Made by a program: the position numbers and the translations under genes. Of a stretch of DNA of 64,000 nt, positions 49,192 to 57,817 are shown one piece after another. This stretch comes from Anas platyrhynchos (Eukaryota > Chordata > Aves > Anseriformes > Anatidae). Location: contig NC_092603.1 in assembly GCF_047663525.1 (NCBI RefSeq), forward strand, positions 2,128,001-2,192,000, written 5' to 3'. Each line of letters begins with the position of its first letter. The first letter of the stretch is position 1. Under the pieces are notes generated by a model that saw only the letters and a list, made by a program, of their open reading frames with translations, was not told where the DNA came from and searched no databases.

Positions 49192-51008
49192 ATGGGGAGC
49201 GGCCGCATCCTGGGAGCTGGGGCCGTGCTGGTGGCACTGGTGGTGCTGGGAGCCCGCCCGGCTGGAGGCGAGGAGACCAAGGGTGAGCTCAGCCCCACGC
49301 CGTGGGGCAGGATCCCACGTGTGGCGGCTGGGGGGGAGGTGGGATGGGGGGGGGCCCTCGGCCCTGGCACCGCCACGCGGGGTGTGGGCATCCGCAGCGA
49401 CTGCCTCGGCCTCTGCCCTGGAAGCATGGGAGCAGAGGGCTTTGGGGGGGAGGGGGGTCTCAGTGAGTTTGGAGGTGCTGCCCCCACCCTGGGGCTCTGT
49501 TGAGTCCTGGCTCCCTCCTCTGGGCTCCTTCCCTGCGCTCCCGCCATCTGCTGTCCCCTCCTGCCCCCAGGACCCTCCCTGGGAGCCCCTTGGTCTATTC
49601 CCTTCCCCAGCACGTGGGGCTCCAAGGCCTCAGGGTCACGGCGTCGGTGTCACTGCAGATGGGAGGGGAGTGGGGATGGGGAGGGGACTGGAGGGTGGGG
49701 AGGGGGCTCCAGGGCATCTGCTGGGGGCCTGGGAAAAGGGACCAGGACCGCTTAACATGCCCTGCCCATACAGGGTTCTTCCAGGAGATGGTGGCGTTTG
49801 AGTGTCACTACCTCAATGGCACTGAGCGGGTGAGGTATCTTGTGAGGGTCATCTACAACCGGCAGCAGAGAGCGCACTTTGACAGCGACGTGGGGCATTA
49901 TGTGGCTGACACGGAACTGGGCAAGCCTTCAGCTGACTACTGGAACAGTCAGCCCGAAGTACTGGAGCGCAAACGGGCTGAAGTAGACAGGTTCTGCCGG
50001 CACAACTATGAGGTGAACGAAGGTTTCACAGTGGACAGGAGAGGTGCGTGGACACGAGCCCGGGGCTGGTGGGGCTGGGCGTCCTCTGCACCCTGGGGGC
50101 CAGGCACATCCCGGGGGGGCAGCGCATCCATCCCCGTCCCGCCCGGTGCCGGGGGCAGCGGTGCAGGTGAGTGCTGGGCTCTCGCCGCCCGCGCCCAGCT
50201 CTCTCCCTCTCCCCGCAGTTGAGCCCAAGGTGAGGGTCTCTCCCATGCAGTCGAGCTCGCTGCCCCAGACCGACAGGCTGGCGTGCTACGTGACGGGCTT
50301 CTACCCCGCCGAGATCCAGGTGAAGTGGTTCAAGAACGGCCAGGAGGAGACGAAGCACGTGGTGTCCACGGACGTGATCCAGAACGGGGACTGGACCTAC
50401 CAGGTGCTGGTGATGCTGGAAAGCACCCCGCAGCACGGCGACACCTACGAGTGCCACGTGCAGCACGCCAGCCTGAAAAGCCCCATCACCCATGAATGGG
50501 GTAAGGCCCTGGCCAACGCCTCCTGGGGGCGTCCCGGGGGTCCCGAGCCCCCACCCTGCTGCAGGAGGGGAGCGGGAGCACGGCCCCGGGCCTGAGCCCC
50601 CGCTCCTGTCCCCGCAGTGCTCCCAGCGGATGCCGCCAGGGGCAAGATGCTGACGGGCGTCGGGGGCTTGGTGCTGGGGCTCATCTTCCTGGCGCTGGGG
50701 CTCTTCCTCTACGTGCGCAGAAAGGTGAGCGGCTAGGGCGCTGGGGGTGGCGTGGGGCTGGGGGGGCCATGGGGCACAGGACGGTGCCGCTGACCTGGTC
50801 TTGCTGTGTTGCAGGGCGCATCGCTCCCCCGGCTGCAGGTAACGTCCCCCACCCGCGGCCCTGCTGCACCCTCCCCGTGCGGGCTGCTTCCCCTTGCCCC
50901 CCTACCACCACCAGGGCAGCGCGGCCCTGGGGGGCCGTGGGGCACAGGGCTGGGGCGCTGCCCCCCACCCGCTGCTCACCCCCTGCTCTCTCCCCGCAGG
51001 GCTCCTGA
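49192..51008 (+). CDS. DAB: MHC class II beta chain, array gene 6
   Basis: Exons 49192-49282, 49774-50043, 50219-50500, 50618-50724, 50815-50838, 51000-51008; 260 aa. Beta-1 reads [60 protein letters not shown] and [17 protein letters not shown]; the end block [11 protein letters not shown] is shared with gene 1. Beta-2 ends ITHEWG. All class II B framework features are kept. Unlike genes 1-5 it retains a normal AATAAA at 51190 in a 3' UTR shared with the inverted gene 7, so it probably represents the ancestral 3' end. Confidence 0.93.
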
Positions 51009-51189
51009 AGCAGCTCCGGCTCCTGCGCCTCGGCTCCTCCGTGCCCAGCACCGCCTCTGCCCCGTGCTCGCCCAGCTCCTGACCTCGATACTCTGTCCCG
51101 CATCCCCATAGCCCTCTGATGCTCCCTATCATCGCCCCCTCCCTTGCTCCTGTCCCATTTCAGCTTGGCATGGGCCATTGGGAGCCCCA

Positions 51190-51195
51190 AATAAA
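51190..51195 (+). terminator. Poly(A) signal AATAAA of class II B gene 6
   Basis: AATAAA in GGAGCCCCAAATAAAGTG, 182 nt after the stop; an identical context recurs in reverse at 53350. Confidence 0.85.
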
Positions 51196-51299
51196 GTGTC
51201 CCAGTGCCCTGCGTCCCTGCTGCTGTGGGAATGGTGGGGCAGGGGTGGGCACCGCCATCCCTGCACACGCGGCTCCAAAGCCTTGGTGGGGATGGGGCT

Positions 51300-51615
51300 G
51301 CATGTGAGCCAGCAGCCTGCTCAGGTGGCCAAGAAGAACACCAGCATCCTGGGTTGTGTCAGAAATTGCGTGGCCAGGAGGATTAGAAAGAACATGGGCT
51401 CATCATCAAGGAGTGTAGTGCTAGGACTACGGGAAACGTTTTTAAACTAAAAGAGGGCAGGTTTAGATATAGGAGGAAATTCTTTCCTGGAGGTGTTCAA
51501 GGCCAGGCTGGATTGGGCTCTGGGCAACCGGGTCTGGTGGGAGGTGTCCCTGCCCATGGCAGGGGGGTTGGAATTTTACAATCTTTAAGGTCCCTATCAA
51601 CCCAAAACATTTTGT
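51300..51615 (+). mobile_element. Worn sense CR1 fragment with 3' end
   Basis: Encodes QQPAQVAKKNTSILGCVRN, then after a gap GGGCAGGTTTAGATATAGGAGGAAATTC-type CR1 3' text with the hobo-like ending AATCTTTAAGGTCCC; diverged far more than the array copies, so older. Confidence 0.65.
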
Positions 51616-51785
51616 GATATGTTGTCCAAGACAGTATCAAATGATTTGGACAAGTCTCGGTAGATGAAGTTAGTTGCTCGTCCCTTATCCACCAATTCTG
51701 TCACTCTCATTGAAGGTCACCAAGTCAGTCAGGAATATTTGCCCTTAGTGAAGCCCCGCTGGCTGTCACCAGTTGCCTGGTGACA
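51616..51785 (-). mobile_element. Old antisense CR1-like fragment
   Basis: The + strand resembles reversed RT text seen near 24180-24330 (CTCGGTAGATGAAGTTAG, CCCTTAGTGAAGCCCCGCTGGCTG). Too worn for exact borders. Confidence 0.5.
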
Positions 51786-51904
51786 AAAAAATGGGGGTTA
51801 GGTTTCCCCTTTTCCATTCGCTGGGGACTTCGCCAGTCTGCCATGACTTTTTGGCGGTGATGGGTATTGTCTTAGGAACTACCCAGTCATTCGTTTCTCC
51901 AGCT

Positions 51905-52035
51905 CTTCATCCAACCAACCATAAGTCTTTCACTCCATCCACCACATCCATCTATCTTCCATCCCATCCCATCCATCCACCCACGTGTCCATCTAACCCT
52001 TCAATCAGACATCCAGTCCATGGTCCAGTCAGCGT
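51905..52035. repeat. CCAT-rich low-complexity repeat
   Basis: Runs of CATCCATCTATCTTCCATCCCATCC type, imperfect (CCAT)n and (CCCAT)n. Confidence 0.75.
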
Positions 52036-52329
52036 CCAAGGAGCCACCGGGGCTGCTGATGCCCTGCTGTGCTGTCCGTCCAGCAGATTTGAGGGAAGCA
52101 CCCCGTGAGAAGCAGAGCCTGTGGGCGTGAGGCTGCTCCTCTGTCTGCAGAGGGCATCCTCCGCTTCTCCTGCTCCGCTACGGGCACCTTCAGCTGCCCT
52201 CCCATTTCCCCAAACCCACCCCGTCCCGGGGGGGCTCCTCCTCCAAAGGAGCTCCACACACTGTGGCTGCCCTTGGCCGCAGCCCTCCAGACCCTTCAGA
52301 CACCAGAGTGGGGGCAGCAGGCAGAGGAA

Positions 52330-52640
52330 CGGGGCAGTTCCTGCAGTGCCTCCAAGGGGTCAGGGTAACGGCGTTGGTGTCACCGCGGCTGGTAGGGGAG
52401 TGGGCAGGAGGATTGGGCTCCAAGGGCGTCTGTAAGGGGGTCCGGGGGACTGGGAAGGGGAAGGACCCCCTGCCCTCCCTGCCCACGCAGGGTTCTTCCA
52501 GTTCCACCTCCAGCTGCAGTGTCACTTCCCCACCACCACCGAGTGGGTGACGCTGCCGGAGCGCTCCGGCAGCGAGGGGCAGCAGGACAAGCGCCGTGGC
52601 CACGACCTGTGGCGTGCGAGAGCCGTGGGCTACTCACGTC
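52330..52640 (+). pseudogene. Class II B relic: intron 1 end and decayed exon 2
   Basis: The segment GGGTCAGGGTAACGGCGTTGGTGTCACCGC matches the end of class II B intron 1, and an exon-2 start follows the acceptor CCCACGCAG at 52490: GFFQFHLQLQCHFPTTTEWV then TLPERSGSEGQQDKRRGH, against [19 protein letters not shown] in the intact genes. The glycan site and downstream framework are lost, and no exon 1 or 3 is found nearby. The stretch from 52,640 to 53,340 holds nothing else I recognise. Confidence 0.7.
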
Positions 52641-53349
52641 CTCCTACCAGCCTTCACTCCCCCAACACCCAGGGTGCCACGGTGGCCCCACGCCCCTCGT
52701 CCCCTCTGTCCTCAGCCCCGACTACCCCCTGAGGCTGTTCCTCGGCACCCCCCGTGCTGCCTGGCGGAGCAACGGTGCTTGGGGGCAGCCCAGTGTCACT
52801 GGAGCCCCGTTGTCGCCACTTTGTGGGGTGCTCGGCCCCAAAATGCAGGGCTGTGGGGACTGGGGGGTCTGGGGGGAGCACAGTGGGACCTGGGTGGGAC
52901 GGTGGCGTGACCCCCGGGGTACCGTGTGGGGGTGCTGGGTGGTCCAGGGGTGCTGCGGAGTGTCCCAGCCTGGCGACCAGTTTGTGGCTGGACCAGGGGA
53001 GCAGCAGGCTCTGGTGGGGCCGTGTTGGGGCTCAGGGTGGGGAGAGGGGTCCCTGAGGGAGATGGATGGGTGCCCCAGCTCCCAGACCCCAAAAGCCCTG
53101 CCCAGGACCCTCGCACCCCGCGCCCATCCCCAACACCCAGAGGCAGCAGGACGCTGGCTCTGCCACCAGCCCCCCTTCCACAGGACGCTGCCTTCACCCC
53201 TTTACTCAGCAGCCCCCCCGGGCTCTGAAGACCCAGATGCCAAGCAGCCCCATCCCCCCCAAGGCTTTGGAGCCGCGTGCACGGGAATGGCGGTGCCCGC
53301 CCCTGCCCCACCATCCCCACAGCAGCAGGGACGCAGGGCACTGGGACAC

Positions 53350-53355
53350 TTTATT
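53350..53355 (-). terminator. Poly(A) signal AATAAA of class II B gene 7
   Basis: TTTATT on + within the reverse complement of the gene 6 3' UTR context. Confidence 0.85.
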
Positions 53356-53536
53356 TGGGGCTCCCAGTGGCCCCAGCCAAGCCGGACTGGGATGGGAGCG
53401 AGGGAGGGGGTGACCATGGGGAGCAGCAGAGGGCTGTGGGGCTGCGGGACCGGGTATCGAGGGCAGGAGCCGGGCAAGCACAGGGCAGAGGCGGTGCTGG
53501 GCATGGAGGAGCCAAGGCGCAGGAGCCGGAGCTGCT

Positions 53537-55435
53537 TCAGGAGCCCTGCGGGGAGAGAGCAGGGGGTGAGCAGCGGGTGGGGGGCAGCGCCCCAGCCCTG
53601 TGCCCCACGGCCCCCCAGGGCCGCGCTGCCCTGGTGCTGGGAGGGGGCAAGGGGAAGCAGCCCGCATGGGGAGGGTGCAGCAGGGCCGCAGGTGGGGGGC
53701 GTTACCTGCAGCCGGGGGAGCGATGCGCCCTGCAACACAGCGAGACCAGGTCAGCGGCACCGTCCTGTGCCCCATGGCCCCCCCAGCCCCACGCCACCCC
53801 CAGCGCCCCGGCCGCTCACCTTTCTGCGCACGTAGAGGAAGAGCCCCAGCGCCAGGAAGATGAGCCCCAGCACCAAGCCCCCGACGCCCGTCAGCATCTT
53901 GCCCCTGGCGGCATCCGCTGGGAGCACTGCGGGGACAGGAGCAGGGGCTCAGGCCCGGGGCCGTGCTCCCGCTCCCCTCCTGCAGCAGGGTGGGGGCTCG
54001 GGACCCCCGGGATGCCCCCAGGAGGCGGGGTGGGGCCTTACCCCATTCATAGGTGATGGGGCTTTTCAGGCTGGCGTGCTGCACGTGGCACTCGTAGGTG
54101 TCCCCGTGCTGCGGGGTGCTTTCCAGCATCACCAGCACCTGGTAGGTCCAGTCCCCGTTCTGGATCACGTCCGTGGACACCACGTGCTTCGTCTCCTCCT
54201 GGCCGTTCTTGAACCACTTCACCTGGATCTCGGCGGGGTAGAAGCCCGTCACGTAGCACGCCAGCCTGTCGGTCTGGGGCAGCGAGCTCGACTGCATGGG
54301 AGAGACCCTCACCTTGGGCTCAACTGCGGGGAGAGGGAGAGAGCTGGGCGCGGGCGGCGAGAGCCCAGCGCTCACCTGCACCGCTGCCCCCGGCACCGGG
54401 CGGGACGGGGATGGATGCGCTGCCCCCCCGGGATGTGCCTGGCCCCCAGGGTGCAGAGGACGCCCAGCCCCACCAGCCCCGGGCTCGTGTCCACGCACCT
54501 CTCCTGTTCAGGATGAAATCTTCCAACACCTCATAGTTGTGCCGGCAGACAGTGTCTACTTGAGCCTGTAACTGCTCCAGTTTTTCGGTCTGACTGTTCC
54601 AATTGTCAGCATCAGGCTTGGCCAGTTCCGTGTCAGCCACAAAACGCCCCAGGTCGCTGTCAAAGTGCAGTAACTGCTGCCGGTTGTAGATGACCCTCAT
54701 CAGAAGCCTCACCCGCTCGGTGCCGTTGTGGTACTGACACTCAAACACCACCATCTGCTGGAAGAACTCTGTACGGGCAGGGCAGGTTAGGGGGTCCCAC
54801 ACCCCCTTCCCAGTTACCCAGCAGACGCCCTGGAGCCCCCTCCCCAACCTCCAGCCCCCTCCCCATCCCCACTCCCCTCCCAGCCGCGGTCACACCGACA
54901 CCATGACCCTGACGCACTGGAGCCCGACATGCTGGGGATGGGGAAGAGGCCGAGGGGCTACTGGGGAGGGTTCTGGAGGCAGGAGGGGACAGGAGATGGC
55001 TCCCCCTGGAGCCACACGTGCTGGGGACGGGAAGAGGCTGAGGGGCTCCTGGGGAGGGTGCTGGGGGCAGGAGGGGACAGGAGATGGGGGGAGCGCAGGG
55101 AAGGAGCCCAGAGGAGGGAGTCAGGACGCAATAGAGCCCCAGGGTGGGGGCAGCACCCCCGCAGCTCCCTGAGACCCCCCCACAAAGCCCTCTGCTGCCA
55201 GGCTTCCAGGGCAGAGGCCGAGGCAGTCGCTGCGGATGCCCACACCCCATGTGGCAGTGCCAGGGCCGAGGGTCCCCCCCCATCCCACCTCCCCCCCAGC
55301 AGCCACACGTGGGATCCTGCCCCACGGCGTGGGGCTGAGCTCACCCTTGGCCTCCTCGCCTCCAGCCGGGTGGGCTCCCAGCACCACCAGTGCCACCAGC
55401 ACGGCCCCAGCTCCCAGGATGCGGCCGCTCCCCAT
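53537..55435 (-). CDS. DAB: MHC class II beta chain, inverted gene 7 paired with the alpha gene
   Basis: Six exons on the minus strand: 55435-55345, 54768-54499, 54323-54042, 53926-53820, 53729-53706, 53545-53537; 260 aa. Signal [20 protein letters not shown], then [10 protein letters not shown]. Exon 2 starts EFF rather than GFF and reads [60 protein letters not shown] and [27 protein letters not shown] is unusual (ELGKP in the rest). Beta-2, TM and tail match the array genes almost exactly. It faces the alpha gene head-to-head at 522 bp, the likely ancestral alpha/beta dyad. A local duplication lengthens intron 1. Confidence 0.93.
54921..55090. repeat. Tandem duplication (about 90 bp) in intron 1 of gene 7
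   Basis: Two adjacent copies run from GGAGCC(C)-CA-TGCTGGGGA to GGGGACAGGAGATGG (about 54921-55001 and 55008-55088) with a few differences; the array genes have a single copy. Confidence 0.8.
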
Positions 55436-55519
55436 GGCTGCTGGGCACAGGATGAGGGGTGCCGGGACCCCAGGCAAGGCAAGGCTCTGCCCAGTGCTGG
55501 GACTGGGCGTCCCAGTTAC

Positions 55520-55601
55520 AACCAGTGAGCAGCAGGGCTGGGCAGCATCACCCGTCACCAGGCAGAACCTTTCCCCGCAGGACTCCCTCTGACACTTGTC
55601 C
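55520..55601 (-). promoter_or_regulatory. S-X-Y promoter of class II B gene 7
   Basis: On the minus strand: GGACAAGTG (55601-55593), CCTGGTGACGGGTGATGCTG (55562-55543) and CACTGGTT (55527-55520); identical order and spacing to the array genes. Confidence 0.78.
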
Positions 55602-55807
55602 AACACCACAGACGTGTTCCAGTAGCGACCCCAGGGAGCAATCAGCTGAGCCCAGACCACAGTGGGGCTCCCCCCTTGTCTCCCCCTCTCCCCTATGCTC
55701 CCCTCCAGGTCCCTGCACTCCCCCAGCCCCACGGGGTGCCCCCTCAGCACCCTGCACAGTGTCCGTCAGTCTGTCTGTCGTGCAGGGTGCTCGGCGCTGG
55801 TGCTCTG

Positions 55808-55850
55808 CCTGGGAACAGCTGAGTCAACCCTGGGGCACCCGGCTATTGGC
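55808..55850 (+). promoter_or_regulatory. DRA: X-Y module of the class II alpha gene
   Basis: X1 CCTGGGAACAGCTG (55808) merges with an AP1/CRE-like X2 TGAGTCA (55820-55826), and a perfect Y box CTATTGGC follows at 55843-55850, about 107 bp before the start codon. Unlike the beta genes its NF-Y core (CCAAT) is intact. Confidence 0.8.
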
Positions 55851-55957
55851 TCGGGAGTTGGGGGGAGCCCCCGGGCACGGGGCCCCCAGCACTGGGCTCC
55901 CCATCCCCAGTGACGCTCGCCCTTCGCTCGCACCCACTGCCCGGTGTCACAGAGGTG

Positions 55958-57363
55958 ATGGCCACAGGACCGAGCGTCCCACTGGTGCTGCTGGCCGTGC
56001 TGGCCCTGCAGGGCTCGGGGGCCGTGAAAGGTGCGTGTCGGGGGGGACATGGCTGGGGAATGGGGGGTCCCGGAGCCACAGCGGAGCAGGGGGGTGTCGG
56101 TGCTGCTGTAAGGGCTGGGAGTGGGGAGCTGTGGCCCCGCAGATGTAAGGGAGCAGGGTGGGCTGCTAAGGGGGGGCTGGGGGACAAAGGGACGCGTTTG
56201 GGGCCACGGCACCTCCTGCCCGAGTCCTGGGGCTGCCGGGACCACCACCCTAGCCCGTGGTGTTCCTGGGGACCGAGCTGGGTCCCCACAACCTGTCACT
56301 GCCCCCAGCCCCAGGCGGTGAAGAGCCCGGGGAGCTCTTGGTGGGCTCAGGCAGTGGGAGGGGGGGCTGCCACTCATGCCTGTCCCTTCCCAGTGGGCCA
56401 CGTGCTGATGCAGACTGAATTCTACCAGCGGGACGAGACGCGGAACAGAGAGGGCGGCCAGTTCATGTTCGATTTCGACGGGGATGAGATCTTCCATGTG
56501 GACCTGGAGAAGTCGGAGACCATCTGGCGCCTGCCCATCTTCACCACCTTTACCAGCTTCGAGGCCCAGGGAGCCCTGCAGAACATTGCCGTGGACAAGC
56601 AGAACATGGAGATAATGATGAAGAGGTCCAACCGCTCGCAGGGCACCATCGGTAACAACCCGGCCACGGCACGGCTTCTCCCTGCACCCAAGCTGTGGGC
56701 AGCAGTGGGGAGCGCAGCCCCCAGGCTGTGCCCCGAGCTGTGTGCGGGGTCCCCCTGGGTGGCACCGGGGCACAAAGGGTCCTCTCTGTGGGGCCAGAAG
56801 CTGGGCTGAGCCCGCACTGCACTGAGCCCTTCTCCACCTCCTCCAGCGCCACCCGAGGTGACGGTGTTCTCCGAGGACCCCGTGGAGCTGGGGGATCCCA
56901 ACATCCTCATCTGCTACGTGGACAAGTTCTGGCCGTCCGTCATCACCATCACCTGGATGAAGAACGGGCAGGAGGTGACGGAGGGCGTCTCCGAGACCGT
57001 CTTCTACCGCCAGGCAGACAACGGCTTCTACAAGTTCTCCTACCTGCCCTTCATCCCCACGCGGGGCGACTACTACGACTGCCGTGTGGAGCACTGGGGG
57101 CTGCGCGACCCGCTGATGACGCACTGGGGTGAGGATGGGACTCTCCCCTCGCCCTCGCCTGTGGTGGGGGGCTCGGTTCCCCGTCCTCACCCCCCTGTCC
57201 CTTCGCAGAGCCCCAGGTGCCCCTCCCCGTCTCCGAGAGCACCGAGACCCTGGTGTGCGCCCTGGGCCTGGCCGTGGGCATCGTCGGCATCGTCGTGGGC
57301 ACCATCCTCATCATCAAGGCCATGAAGATGAACAACGCCCGCAACCAGCGGGGCCTCTTGTGA
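55958..57363 (+). CDS. DRA: MHC class II alpha chain (DR alpha type)
   Basis: Four exons, 255 aa: 55958-56030 (signal MATGPSVPLVLLAVLALQGS), 56394-56651 (alpha-1, VGHVLMQTEFYQRDETRNRE, FMFDFDGDEIFHVDLEKSET, WRLPIFTTFTSFEAQGALQN, glycan site NRS), 56847-57128 (Ig, PPEVTVFSEDPVELGDPNIL, LICYVDKFWPSVITITWMKN, YYDCRVEHWGL) and 57209-57363 (connecting peptide, TM LVCALGLAVGIVGIVVGTIL, tail ending NQRGLL). Alpha-1 has no cysteine pair, as normal for DR alpha. It is the only class II alpha gene in the window, so it would pair with the products of all seven beta genes. Confidence 0.95.
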
Positions 57364-57811
57364 GGAGGCAGAGGCCGGGCCTCCCCCCAGCCGGACCCTG
57401 TGCCCCTTCAGCCACCCCCTTGCTTCAGCCCCCCCTCCCCCCGCCAAGAGCTGCTCGCTCCTGTGCCCCACGTCGGTTCCGCGCCTCCCCAGCGCTTCCT
57501 TCTCCTGCACATGCTGCATGAAGACGCCCCTCAGGCTGCTCCGGGGTGGCTGAATTCCCACCCCACAATGGGATGGGGGTGAGCAGAGGTAGCCCCCGGG
57601 GCCACCCCGAGTTGCCCGCTGTCAGGGGATGTCACCGCACCGCCTGCGCTGGTCCCAGCATCCAGCACGCACCACGTCTCCTCCTCGCCCAGATGCGGGG
57701 GTCTCTTTTGTGGGAGACCTTTGGGGTGAGCGGGGGAGGGTCCTGCCCCCCAGCTTCCCCCTGGCACCCAGTTCCATGCCCGCCACTCCTCCTCTGCTGT
57801 TCTGACACTGC

Positions 57812-57817
57812 AATAAA
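57812..57817 (+). terminator. DRA: Poly(A) signal AATAAA of the class II alpha gene
   Basis: AATAAA in TGCAATAAAGTGG, 448 nt after the stop codon. Confidence 0.85.

Larger units (their letters stand above)
23738..51300. repeat. Head-to-tail array of six class II B duplication units
   Basis: A recognisable junction sequence (GGCTGTTTCTGGGGACA and variants) occurs at about 23738, 28359, 33064, 37801, 42438 and 46458, giving units of about 4.62, 4.71, 4.74, 4.64 and 4.02 kb. Each unit is a CR1-derived spacer, a promoter and a complete class II B gene. Distances between start codons are 4,693, 4,716, 4,724, 3,947 and 4,704 bp; the short one reflects a deletion within the CR1 spacer near 43757. 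The seed copy of the junction sits directly after the BRD2 poly(A) site. Confidence 0.9.

Noticed and set aside
53206-54498. 430-codon minus-strand frame reading through gene 7 introns
   Set aside because: It includes the Ig exon but runs on through introns with good splice sites; it is accidental openness, as also seen in the array genes.
55766-57190. 474-codon frame antisense to the class II alpha gene
   Set aside because: A shadow of GC-rich coding exons; the + strand exons fit DR alpha exactly.
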